The notes beneath the pieces are model-generated. The model was not told where the DNA came from and did not search any database. It was given only the letters and a program-made list of their open reading frames with translations. A stretch of DNA of 64,000 nucleotides from Leptolyngbyaceae cyanobacterium JSC-12 (GTDB lineage: Bacteria; Cyanobacteriota; Cyanobacteriia; Leptolyngbyales; Leptolyngbyaceae), in NCBI GenBank assembly GCA_000309945.1, contig CM001633.1:1832292-1896291 (forward strand), given 5' to 3'. The position numbers were made by a program, and so were the translations under genes. Below are positions 49,679-58,633 of the stretch, in pieces (the stretch's first letter is position 1; each line of letters opens with the position of its first letter).

Positions 49679-52474
49679 CTACAACCAGTTTCCAATCAGC
49701 ACATAAGCTGCCCAATATTGTGGAGCGTTGTATGTAGTACGAGGACCTTTCAGCAGGGCAATTTGCGCACGTCGTAGGGCTTCAGCTTTGGTAATAGTTT
49801 CCTTGGGATTATTTAACGCTCGATAAAATTCTTCAATTAGCAGAGGGGTTGATTCATCGCTGACATTGCGCAGCGACGCTAAGGTACTGCGAGCGCCTGC
49901 GCGGACGGCGAACCCTGCCAATCCCAGAGTGGCGCGATTGTCGTTGGTGGCGGTTTGACAGGCACTAAGAACTAAAAGTTGAATAGCTTCTGGACGGGTA
50001 ATATCTCGACTACGTAGTAGAGTATCGAACTGGGTGACGTTGATGGGACCATCGGCCGCCAGGATGAAGGTGTCTTCGGCGCGGGAGCTAAACTTGCCGT
50101 GGGTTGCTAAATGAACCACGTTGAATGGATCGGCGTTGATTTTGCTGCTCAGACGATTGCGGGTGAATTCTTGATTTAACAGGGGCGTGGTAGGAACACC
50201 TAATTTGGCGATCGCATCAATTTCAAGCTCAACATTGGGCAAAGAGCCAAATTCCTGGAGAGAACCTTTAGGAGGGGCGCTCAATCCGGCTGCTAACACT
50301 TTTAGTGGTTCCCGCGCAATTGGCTTGGGGTCAAACAGTTGCAACCCTAAGCTAAGGGCAATGCCGTATTTCTCCACTAGATATTGGTTTCCATCCCATA
50401 GTAAAGACATAGGTACATTTCTTAACGCATCATCCAGAACAAACACAAAAGTATCAACCTTTGCAGGAGTGGATTGCTTGGAAGTTGCTGCTTTCGTTTT
50501 GGACGCTTCTAATGCTTGAATATCTTGTTCGATGGGGGCAATCAGCCAGTTATACACCTTTTGAGCATTAGAGCGCAGTTGCGTTTGATTGGAGGCAGTT
50601 GGGGTTCCTGCTAGCAGGTTTTGCAAATTGGTTAAGGTGTTATCAAACTCTGCTTCTGGCATGGCGGGGACAGGGTAGCGTTTCAGTTCTTGCTCAGGAA
50701 TTTTGGCAATTACCTGGATGGTGACGGTTTTGGTGGCACGATCGCGCAGCACAATGGGGTAAACAATCGTCGTCGTAGGATTTTCTTTATCGACAACTTT
50801 ATCCAACAAGATTCGCCGCCCTTCTAAGCAGGCTTCCCGAAAGAAGTTATCCAGTTCTGCCAGTTGTAAAGCTTCAATGCGTTCTCGCGCTTTGTTGAGG
50901 GTTGCCGCGCTGGGATTGCCGCCTTCGGATTGCAGCAACAGTTCGACCGATTGGCGATAAATCGGTTCTACGCTGTCCCGGAAGTTGAACTGAACATCCG
51001 GGCTAATAGCAGCCAGATCTCCCCGTAAAGATTTGAGGTTAGCGATCGCGCTATCGTAAGCAGCGATCGCCTCTGCCAGGTTATCCTCCTGTCGTAGCAA
51101 TCGTCCCAATTGCCACTGCCAGCGATACGCCACATCCCAGGTATTACTCGATTGCGCTAATACTAATGCCTTTTGTGTGATTTCTCTGGCTGCTTTAAAT
51201 TGGTTGGTTTGTTCGTAGGCAGCCCCTAAAGTTCCCAAGGCATAGGATTCAGCCCGTTGATCATTCAATTCTCGTGCGTGCTGAATTGCTTGCTGCAGGG
51301 TAATTTGGAGCTGTTGAGAGAGAGAGTTGGGGTAGGGAATCACCGAGAACGGAGAAGGGGCAGTCAGGGTGGGAGCGGTCCCAGGCATAGAGTTCTGACT
51401 GGCGTCTACTTCGGGTTTGCCTAATCGCAGGAGTGCTTGAGCGTAATTGATCCGAGCATAAACCCCGGCACGGCTGGGGGGAAGTTGCTGGAGTTCAGGT
51501 AAAATTTGCGGTAACACCAATTGCACATTCACCCACTGCTGGGCATCAATTAACAGATTCAGGTAATTCAATTGTGCCTGCACTCGTGTAATTGGTGCTG
51601 TCGCCAGGCTAGCGGCTTGCTGATAATAGCCTGCAATCACGTCAGGTGGCTGTTTTTGGGCGCGGGCGGTGTTCCCCAAACTCAGCAGAGTGGCGCTGGT
51701 TTCTGCTGGCAGTTCCAACCGTTGAGCAATTTCCAGACTTTGCATTAACACTTTTTCGGACTGTTGCAGGTCTCCAACCAGTTGGAGGGCATCACCCAAG
51801 GCTCTTAGGGCGATCGCTTTCTGGCGCGAATCGGGCTGGCTTTGCAGAGTTTGATTCAAGCGATTCAGTTGCTCCAGGGCACGGCGGGAAAACCCCAGCG
51901 ATCGCAATGCCTGCGCCTGATTTAGCTGAGATTTTGTCACACCTGACTGATTATTGACTAGTTTGTATGCGGCTTCTGCCTGTTGCCACACGGCCAATGC
52001 CTTTTCGCCATCGCCCCGTGCCAGGAGTAATCGCCCCTGCACCTCCAGCGCCTGGGCCCGAATTAGCCCCCCTTGTTGAGATGGCGGCTGACTCCCCAAA
52101 AGCTTGAGACTTTCATCAATCGCTGGAGTTGCCTGTTTCCATGCACCAAGTTGCTGATAGGCGAGGGATAAGTTGGCAAGCATGGCTGCTCGTTTGAGAG
52201 GGGCGGGGTGAGTTTCCAGAGCTTGTTGCAATAGTTTGGCCGCATCCTGATAGCGTCCTGCATCATACAGTTCCTTTCCCTGTTCCAGGGCATCCCTCGT
52301 CTGAGCTAGGGTTAGGGCTGGCACAGGTTTAGCGGTAGCGAACGAACCCTTTGCCCAAACTGGCATGATGCACAGTAGAGCCGTTGCAATCGCTGCACAA
52401 CCTAGGGACACAAACCGATACCTGCGTTTGAATATCTGTTTGAGAAATTGCCAGCATGCCTGATGCTTACCCAT
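49679..52474 (-). CDS. TPR-CHAT domain protein (caspase-like), exported or membrane-anchored
   Basis: 931 aa. A hydrophobic N-terminal segment (about residues 20-40: CAAIATALLCIMPVW) acts as a signal or anchor. Tetratricopeptide repeats follow from about 55 to 480 (for example AKLLQQALETHPAP). The C-terminal CHAT domain (about 640-930) has His in VVHLATHGKF (H792) and Cys in LVLSACQTATND (C839), the catalytic dyad, and GLAGFAVRAGARSTLASL. It is the last gene of a TpsA-TpsB-CHAT operon (12 bp after tpsB). It may process the secreted TpsA protein or sense envelope state. The target is unknown. Confidence 0.88.
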   Translation of the reverse strand: MGKHQACWQFLKQIFKRRYRFVSLGCAAIATALLCIMPVWAKGSFATAKPVPALTLAQTRDALEQGKELYDAGRYQDAAKLLQQALETHPAPLKRAAMLANLSLAYQQLGAWKQATPAIDESLKLLGSQPPSQQGGLIRAQALEVQGRLLLARGDGEKALAVWQQAEAAYKLVNNQSGVTKSQLNQAQALRSLGFSRRALEQLNRLNQTLQSQPDSRQKAIALRALGDALQLVGDLQQSEKVLMQSLEIAQRLELPAETSATLLSLGNTARAQKQPPDVIAGYYQQAASLATAPITRVQAQLNYLNLLIDAQQWVNVQLVLPQILPELQQLPPSRAGVYARINYAQALLRLGKPEVDASQNSMPGTAPTLTAPSPFSVIPYPNSLSQQLQITLQQAIQHARELNDQRAESYALGTLGAAYEQTNQFKAAREITQKALVLAQSSNTWDVAYRWQWQLGRLLRQEDNLAEAIAAYDSAIANLKSLRGDLAAISPDVQFNFRDSVEPIYRQSVELLLQSEGGNPSAATLNKARERIEALQLAELDNFFREACLEGRRILLDKVVDKENPTTTIVYPIVLRDRATKTVTIQVIAKIPEQELKRYPVPAMPEAEFDNTLTNLQNLLAGTPTASNQTQLRSNAQKVYNWLIAPIEQDIQALEASKTKAATSKQSTPAKVDTFVFVLDDALRNVPMSLLWDGNQYLVEKYGIALSLGLQLFDPKPIAREPLKVLAAGLSAPPKGSLQEFGSLPNVELEIDAIAKLGVPTTPLLNQEFTRNRLSSKINADPFNVVHLATHGKFSSRAEDTFILAADGPINVTQFDTLLRSRDITRPEAIQLLVLSACQTATNDNRATLGLAGFAVRAGARSTLASLRNVSDESTPLLIEEFYRALNNPKETITKAEALRRAQIALLKGPRTTYNAPQYWAAYVLIGNWL

Positions 52475-52485
52475 TGTTCTCGCCC

Positions 52486-54234
52486 TTAAAACGGTGTGTA
52501 CACGATCGAGAAGTAAATCCCTTTTTCTTGGAGTGTTTCTTTGTTAGAATTCACATTCACCAGAGGAAAACCAAAATCCATTCGAGCCGTAAAATTGTTG
52601 CTAATTTGCAGGCGCAATCCGAAGCCTAGTGATGCCAGAAAACCAGGGTCAGGGTCAGGGGATTGTCCCAAGTTCCAGCCGCGTCCAAAGTCGAAAAAGG
52701 GAGTGACTTGTAGCAAGGCTTGTTGTCTGGGAAATCGCAAGATAGGAATACGCACTTCTGCCGAGCCAAACAGCCCGTTGTCAGTCAGCAGAAAATCTTG
52801 ACGATACCCCCGAACGGAAACCGCACCACCTAAGCCAAATTGTTCAATCGGGAGTAAGGTCCGATCTGCCAGTTGCAAATCGCCTCGTAATAGCAGTAAG
52901 GTATCGGGTGCTAATAGGCGTACCCACTGAGTTTGCAGCCTCCAAGTAAAGAAGTTGGTGTCTGGTGGTTCTTCATTGTTGGTGGCGTTGAGCACATCCA
53001 CTCCAAAGTTGAACTGCGATCGCGCCGCAAACACCGATTGACTGCTACGTTTGGTGTATTCCTGGAAAAACCGCAACACGCTAGCAGTTGTGCGTCCTTC
53101 CACATCAGCCCCAGGGCTAGGAAACGGGATATCTCCTAATAAATCAGTTTGAGTGCTGCGTCGTCCAAAGGTTAACCCAACGGCTAACTCTTGAGTGGGT
53201 GTTTGAATCAGGGGATGTCGCCCAGTGAGTTCAAAGTAGTTTGATTCGGAGTGAATATCCAGAATGTCAAAAGGAGCTTCCACTACGTCACTTGCCGAAA
53301 ACCCAGCATTGAAACCAATGGTGGTGTTGCGGGGACTAACTGGAATGGTGTAAGTGAAGTCCAGGGCATTGCTCCCCTGAGTCTTGGTAAATGCCAGACT
53401 CATCGCATCGCCATATCCCAGCAGATTTTGTTCCAGTCCTAATACCTGCCCGCGAACAGTGCCCACGCTCGGCACACGTTGGTTATCGACTGTGAAAGTG
53501 ACAGAGGCAGAATCGGCTTCTGTTACTTTTACTTCCAGCAAACTGGTACCAGGACGGGACCCTGCCGAGAGTTCAGCAGAAATATTGGCAATCAGTGGGT
53601 TCAGTTGGAGTAGCTGAAGTGCTTCTAGCAGGCGATCGCGATTCAGAGGTGCCTGGGTGGCAATGCCAATCCGGCTGGAAACATAACCAGGCTTGAGTTT
53701 TTGGGTGCCAGAAACGCGAATATCCTCCAAACTGCCTTCTATCACCCGAATTTCCACTACTCCCTCCTGCAATTTTTGGGGAGGGATGAAGGCACCGGAT
53801 GTAATGTACCCCTTGCTGACGTATAAATCAGTAACGGCAGAGCGTGCCTGAAACAACTCATTCAAGGAAATAGACTTGCCTTCTGGTGGAATCGATCCAA
53901 TCGCAGCCGCGATCGCATCGTTCAACTGTTGCGGCGAAAAAACGGTACTGCCCGTCACGATAAACCCTTTAATCAGAATAGTTTGCGGTGCATCCGTTGG
54001 CGGTTGATCGGGTGGTGTACCAGGGGTAGAAGGGAGTAACTGCTCTGGCGGTGGTAATGGCTCAATTTGAGGCGGCGGCAACGGTGCCTGCGACGGAGGT
54101 TGATTACCGCGTGGGTCGGGAGGACGAACCTGCGCGACTTCAAATGATTGAGCGATCGCGCCCTGGGTGGCGACAATTGGCGATACCACACAAAATAAAC
54201 TGAAGCAAACGTTGAATCGCAGCAGGGTATTCAC
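52486..54234 (-). CDS. TpsB outer-membrane transporter (ShlB/FhaC/HecB family)
   Basis: About 582 aa from GTG 54234, which has GAGGAG upstream and a signal peptide directly after it (FNVCFSLFCVVSPIVATQGAIA, quoted as its core CFSLFCVVSPIV). The frame is open to 54297, but that start lies in the upstream gene. A Pro-rich linker (about 55-90) precedes two POTRA domains (about 95-250: ILIKGFIVTGSTVF, VVEIRVIEGSLEDI). The FhaC beta-barrel follows, with the conserved VRGYRQ near the end (SVRGYRQDFLLTDNG) and the last strand YFSIVYTPF ending in an aromatic residue. It would export the TpsA product encoded just upstream. 12 bp separate it from the CHAT gene. Confidence 0.95.
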   Translation of the reverse strand: MNTLLRFNVCFSLFCVVSPIVATQGAIAQSFEVAQVRPPDPRGNQPPSQAPLPPPQIEPLPPPEQLLPSTPGTPPDQPPTDAPQTILIKGFIVTGSTVFSPQQLNDAIAAAIGSIPPEGKSISLNELFQARSAVTDLYVSKGYITSGAFIPPQKLQEGVVEIRVIEGSLEDIRVSGTQKLKPGYVSSRIGIATQAPLNRDRLLEALQLLQLNPLIANISAELSAGSRPGTSLLEVKVTEADSASVTFTVDNQRVPSVGTVRGQVLGLEQNLLGYGDAMSLAFTKTQGSNALDFTYTIPVSPRNTTIGFNAGFSASDVVEAPFDILDIHSESNYFELTGRHPLIQTPTQELAVGLTFGRRSTQTDLLGDIPFPSPGADVEGRTTASVLRFFQEYTKRSSQSVFAARSQFNFGVDVLNATNNEEPPDTNFFTWRLQTQWVRLLAPDTLLLLRGDLQLADRTLLPIEQFGLGGAVSVRGYRQDFLLTDNGLFGSAEVRIPILRFPRQQALLQVTPFFDFGRGWNLGQSPDPDPGFLASLGFGLRLQISNNFTARMDFGFPLVNVNSNKETLQEKGIYFSIVYTPF

Positions 54235-54263
54235 GCTTCCATTCTTCTCCTCACGATACGACT

Positions 54264-57200
54264 TTAGGGGATACGGCAAGAGCTTGGAGACAGCCATGGT
54301 GCTTGAAGATCTGCCTCCGATGCCTGAGCAACCAGGACCACGTTACCATCGGTATCCAAAATCCAACCCTGCGCTTCAACAATTTTCTTTGGAGTTTCAG
54401 AAATTTGAGTAGAACTGATGCTGCTAGAATTGGCGCGACTTATATCATTTTCTGATTCTGCATCAGGTTCCTGAGCAATGAATTGATCGCCCGAAACCCA
54501 CTCTGCGATCACCTCATCATCCGCCAGTGCATCCGAGGGACTGGGAGGCAGACCACCTCGCCCAGCATTTGTCAAACGGCCTAAAGATAGCTTGCCACGA
54601 GTATCACAACCTTCGGCAATCAGTTGGCTAGCATCGACCAGATCCCCCGCTAACTGAACCGTGCCGCGTTCCGGGTCAATATCCAGGGTGCTGACGGTAA
54701 CAAAACCATCTGCGCCAAATTGAGAACTAGCATCAATATCATTGGTGGCTGAAACTTCTGGGCGTTGGCGAATGTCAAGCAACCGTCCGGCAAAGATGAA
54801 AATGTCTCCACCCCTGCCTCTAAAGGCTTTGGCGACAATATTGTTATCTTGTCCAGGTTTTGCAGCAATCACAATGGTGCGATCAAAGCCAAATGAGGGA
54901 ATGCCCGCGATGCGAATATTTCCTCCTGGTTGAATGCCACTGGCAAGCCTCGCAGTATCGGCATCTGTGGAAATAGAACTACTCCGATAGAGATTCAAAA
55001 CGGCAGTGTTTAGCTTAATATTGCCGCCCTGCCCAGAGCGGGTCGTCGCACTGATGCGACTGTTTTGATCCAGAAAGGTTGCTACTGCTTCAATGAAGAT
55101 TTCGCCAGCAGACCCACTACTTTCGTTATTGACGCTGATTCTGCCGCCATTTTTGATGACTAGCGATCGCGCACTCAACCCGATCGCTCCCCCTTTTTGC
55201 GCCGTTTCTGATAATACCGAGCTAAAAATACCGCTACCGCGCCCATCAATAGAAATGCGGTTATCTGCAAACACCAAAATTACCCCTGCATCCCCAGTTC
55301 CTTCAGTTGCCGTGGTTAAGCCAGAGCCAGATCCGCGAATCGTCAATGAACCAGTTCCAATCAAAATACCGCCTGCATCCCCTCTCGCTGGATTGCCCGC
55401 CTTGTCAACGCTAGAACGACTGAAAATCGCGCCCCTATTGGTTAAAGACACTTCATCGCTGGCTAACACCACCACTGCACCCGCATTGCCCGTGCCAAAG
55501 GTGGTTGCAGAAATCAGAGAGTTATCAGTGATGGACAACGAACCTGTTAAAACAAACGTTGAGCCAACAACTTCAGTATTAGAACGCCCTAACAAAGCAT
55601 TAAATGCTCCACCTGCAAACTCAGTATCACTTGTCAGGTTGGCGATTCCTTGCGGTTCAATGCGAGTCAATACTCCACTGCCACCGCTGAGGGAGACCTC
55701 TCCTCCATTCGTGCCCAGCAAAACAATGCCAGGGTTGCCCAAACGAAATGTGCTGCTAGTAACCTCTGAACCATTGGTTAATGAAACCGAGCGATTGGCA
55801 ATCAAAGAAATGCCGCCCGCATCAATTTGGGTTCCGGCTGGAATGTCAGGAATATCATTGCTGGCTGTTAAAACGGAATTATCCAGGGTAATTGAGGCTG
55901 GAGTGATATCCAGGTAACGAGATTCACCAATGAGAATTTGTCCCTGGTTGCCTCGACTGAAAACGCTGCTGTTTCTGATTGTCACGCTATCGCGAGCCGT
56001 GATGATGATATCTCCTGCGATGCCTACATCAAAGTTGGTAGTGCTGATGTTCGCCCCATCCAACGAAACGGAACCTTCTGTGGAAAGAATGGCGATCGCC
56101 CCGGTGTTTGCCTTAGTACTGCTAGCACTATCGGTACGGCTTCGGATAATACTGTTGTTAATCGAAACCTGCTTGCGTCCCCCAATCGCAACAAAACTAC
56201 CTGCCGCAATATCGTTTTTGTTTGAATTAATTTCAGCATTAGAGATAAACACCCCATTTTCTGCCCGCAGAGTAATGTTTCTGGCATCGGTCTTAACGTT
56301 GGCATTGACGAACAGGTTGTTGCCCGCATCGGCAGTGAGCTTAATTCCCTGACCTTGTATGTCAATCGGAACGCTGAACGTAATGTTGTTCGTAGCTTGC
56401 AGCACTACCTCCTGAAAAGAGGCGTTGTTAATTGCAGCCACATTGAGCCGAGTCACGTTCCCGTTCAAGTTAGGGTCGCCAAACTCATCCACTGTCTCCA
56501 GATTGCTAGTATCGCCGCCGCTAGCGACTATTTCAATATTGGTTGGATCTAACAGAAAGGTGCCAGGTATCCCTCTCGTTGCTCCAGCATCCACTGTGCC
56601 GTTGTAGTCTAGTGCTTCCTTCCCAGAAACTTCAATGAACCCTCCATTGCCGCCCTCATTGCCACCACGAGCGCTGATCGTGCCGTAGAAGCGGGTCGAT
56701 TTATCTGACCAGATGATGACTGTGCCGCCATTACCTGTGCCGATCGCATCTGCCTTGATAGAAACCGTAGGCGCGACTACAGTTTGCGCTGCATTCGGAA
56801 CAGAGCCTTTGCCCTGAAAGTCGCCACCAATCAGCACGGTACCGCCGCCGCCCACGGCTGACACATTGATGCTGCCAGTCCCCAACAGTGCGACGCGATC
56901 GCCCAACACTTCCACCCGTCCACCCGGTGCTGCAAGTATACCTGTATTGGTAACTGTGGTGCCTAGCAGAGTCAGGCTTTGCCCTGCTGCAACTCTAAGC
57001 TGTCCATCATTGCGAATCGTCCCCTGGCGAGGTCCGTATTGCAACCCTGGGGTAATGTTCGTTGCCAGTAGTGGAGCAGGTTGGGGATTGGTGGCGCTAA
57101 ATTCGCTGCCATCGGGAAACTTCAACGAGTCTGCCGTAGTGGCGACAAATGAACCTGCCATATCCAGGCGGGCATTTGCTCCAAATACGATGCCGCGTGG

Positions 57201-57557
57201 GTTGATCAAAAACAGGTTGGCATGAGAGCCTTGGGTTTTGATTAGTCCATCAATTGAGGATGCGCCGCCCGTTACCCGCGCCAGAATATTTTGAATATTG
57301 GCTCCACTCTGAAAAATGGCGGTTTCACCCGTGTTCAGGTTGAATTGGCGAAAGCTGTGAAACAGATTGCTGCCTCGCGTTTGCCCCAGGTTAGGGTCAA
57401 TGGTGTAGTTAGGACCGATGAGTGTATCGGATCGCCCCAACGTACCATCAAATGAGATGTTTTGGGCGTGGGCAATTTGTGAAAGAAGGGCAGCGGAGAT
57501 CGCAATCCCAGTGGCTAGGGGCGATCGCCAGCATGGATAAACGCTGCTTCTGGTCAT
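54264..57557 (-). CDS. TpsA-type filamentous haemagglutinin-like exoprotein
   Basis: 1097 aa. The signal peptide is at residues 1-31 (ATGIAISAALLSQIAHAQ). The two-partner secretion domain (about 32-300) has GPNYTIDPNLGQTRGSNLF, FSFRQF-like segments and LINPRGIVFGANARLDM, the NPRGI motif that binds TpsB. A long beta-helical body with repeated V/L-T-x-G-x-x-I patterns follows and includes many degenerate repeats such as NGGRISVN and GGEVSL. No toxin or adhesin domain was recognised at the C-terminus, which ends in a polar, low-complexity tail. With TpsB and the CHAT protein it forms an operon. Likely a cell-surface or released adhesin. Confidence 0.93.
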   Translation of the reverse strand: MTRSSVYPCWRSPLATGIAISAALLSQIAHAQNISFDGTLGRSDTLIGPNYTIDPNLGQTRGSNLFHSFRQFNLNTGETAIFQSGANIQNILARVTGGASSIDGLIKTQGSHANLFLINPRGIVFGANARLDMAGSFVATTADSLKFPDGSEFSATNPQPAPLLATNITPGLQYGPRQGTIRNDGQLRVAAGQSLTLLGTTVTNTGILAAPGGRVEVLGDRVALLGTGSINVSAVGGGGTVLIGGDFQGKGSVPNAAQTVVAPTVSIKADAIGTGNGGTVIIWSDKSTRFYGTISARGGNEGGNGGFIEVSGKEALDYNGTVDAGATRGIPGTFLLDPTNIEIVASGGDTSNLETVDEFGDPNLNGNVTRLNVAAINNASFQEVVLQATNNITFSVPIDIQGQGIKLTADAGNNLFVNANVKTDARNITLRAENGVFISNAEINSNKNDIAAGSFVAIGGRKQVSINNSIIRSRTDSASSTKANTGAIAILSTEGSVSLDGANISTTNFDVGIAGDIIITARDSVTIRNSSVFSRGNQGQILIGESRYLDITPASITLDNSVLTASNDIPDIPAGTQIDAGGISLIANRSVSLTNGSEVTSSTFRLGNPGIVLLGTNGGEVSLSGGSGVLTRIEPQGIANLTSDTEFAGGAFNALLGRSNTEVVGSTFVLTGSLSITDNSLISATTFGTGNAGAVVVLASDEVSLTNRGAIFSRSSVDKAGNPARGDAGGILIGTGSLTIRGSGSGLTTATEGTGDAGVILVFADNRISIDGRGSGIFSSVLSETAQKGGAIGLSARSLVIKNGGRISVNNESSGSAGEIFIEAVATFLDQNSRISATTRSGQGGNIKLNTAVLNLYRSSSISTDADTARLASGIQPGGNIRIAGIPSFGFDRTIVIAAKPGQDNNIVAKAFRGRGGDIFIFAGRLLDIRQRPEVSATNDIDASSQFGADGFVTVSTLDIDPERGTVQLAGDLVDASQLIAEGCDTRGKLSLGRLTNAGRGGLPPSPSDALADDEVIAEWVSGDQFIAQEPDAESENDISRANSSSISSTQISETPKKIVEAQGWILDTDGNVVLVAQASEADLQAPWLSPSSCRIP

Positions 57558-57953
57558 AGATGTATATGGAACCTGAGTGGGGCAACAAACGACTTTGAAA
57601 TAAAAGTCTTAAGGACGAGTACTCACCTTTGCAATAAGCCATAAAGATTCCAAACCCACAACGCGGGTTTGGGTGATTCCCTTTGATTGCTCTAGCTTGG
57701 AATAAGCCTAGATCACTGTTTAGGTATTGTCACGTAACTACATTCTGAAAACTGAAGAATTTCTTTCTCCAGGGTTTGCATAATTTCATTAATCCCTTGA
57801 GATTAATCCCTTGAGATGGTTTTATCGTTGCTTCTAATTCACACAGTGTGGCTGTCAGGTATCGTCGTTACCATTATTAATTCGGACAACGATTGTCAGT
57901 TGTCAGCCAGCTTCCCAGACACATAGTTGAAATGGCGGCTAATGTTCTATGCT
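57558..57953. other. Leader region of the tpsA operon
   Basis: About 395 bp of AT-rich DNA. It holds the CCAAACCC/GGGTTTGG hairpin at 57650-57672 and, at its right end, the promoter-like TTGAAA (57927-57932) and TATGCT (57948-57953) of the candidate sRNA on the plus strand. No open frame of note is present. Confidence 0.4.
57650..57672 (-). promoter_or_regulatory. Stable hairpin in the tpsA leader
   Basis: CCAAACCC-acaacgc-GGGTTTGG, eight perfect pairs, lies 93 bases upstream of the tpsA start. It could be an attenuator, or the terminator of a gene transcribed from the plus strand; no T-run follows on either side. Confidence 0.4.
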
Positions 57954-58036
57954 GGCGCATCAATGCATAAAAGCAACCCAAGTTTGTCTCCGCCAAAGTC
58001 AAGGCTCTAACAGGTCAATCGTTAGAGTCTTTTTTT
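57954..58036 (+). ncRNA. Candidate small RNA with intrinsic terminator
   Basis: TTGAAA (57927) and TATGCT (57948), 15 bases apart, would start transcription near 57960. The transcript ends at AGGCTCTAAC/GTTAGAGTCT (58002-58030) followed by seven T. No frame of useful length lies between. The predicted size is about 75-80 nt. The promoter spacing is short, so the start is uncertain. Confidence 0.45.
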
Positions 58037-58049
58037 GTGTCTATCGTTC

Positions 58050-58301
58050 AAAGATGAATTGGTCAAATCACCCGTTTTTTACCAAGAGCAGGGATTTGCA
58101 TCTGGTTTATCTGATGGAAGCTTATCAGGCTGATTTCACTTTGAGTATGAATGGCATGACAATTCAGGTTTTTGGTATTGCTCGTATGGCAATGAAAACT
58201 GGGAGTTTGCTGAAAATGGTTCAATGATGCGGCGGTTTGCCAGTATCAACAATGTCCCGATTCAGGAGAGCGATCGCAAGTTTCGCTGGGAACGCCCCTG
58301 A
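58050..58301 (+). pseudogene. Decayed DUF1348 (SnoaL/NTF2-like) gene fragment
   Basis: From about 58135 one frame reads [20 protein letters not shown], then [20 protein letters not shown] and [15 protein letters not shown], ending at TGA 58299-58301. This is the conserved C-terminal half of DUF1348 proteins ([11 protein letters not shown], RRxASINDVPI). An in-frame stop lies just before it, and the upstream part runs in another frame ([17 protein letters not shown]). The N-terminal 60 or so residues are missing. The HIP1-rich sequence is ordinary for the genome, so it is a remnant rather than a recent import. Confidence 0.65.
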
Positions 58302-58338
58302 TTTCAGCTTTACCCAACCAAGCTTTTGATCAAACGTT

Positions 58339-58369
58339 GGCTCTGCTCCTTGATAGACAGAGCCTTTTT
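58339..58369 (+). terminator. Intrinsic terminator after the DUF1348 remnant
   Basis: GGCTCTG pairs with CAGAGCC over a 12-base loop and is followed by five T. It is a typical rho-independent terminator on the plus strand, 38 bases after the decayed gene's stop codon. Confidence 0.75.
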
Positions 58370-58633
58370 GTTGATCGAGGAAATACTCTCACTTTTTTCT
58401 CTCTGAATTTCTAAAACTCGCATAACCTACTGAGCGATCGCAGATAGTTGGGCATCGGATTCACAGAATCCGACAACCATAACCTTTCAGGCAGTGTAGC
58501 TGGTTCCAGGCTCCAGATGCCTGCACTGTCTGATTTCTTTCAAGTTTGCTCCTGCACTCCATCGTGTTTGAGGTTCCGCCCTTGCATGGCTGGAGCCACA
58601 GGTTTCTGTCTTCTACCATAAGGAAATCTACCC

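Noticed and set aside
57949..58227. 92-codon plus-strand frame over the candidate sRNA and DUF1348 remnant
   Set aside because: It crosses an intrinsic terminator and runs in a different frame from most of the DUF1348 homology; best explained by the sRNA and the pseudogene.
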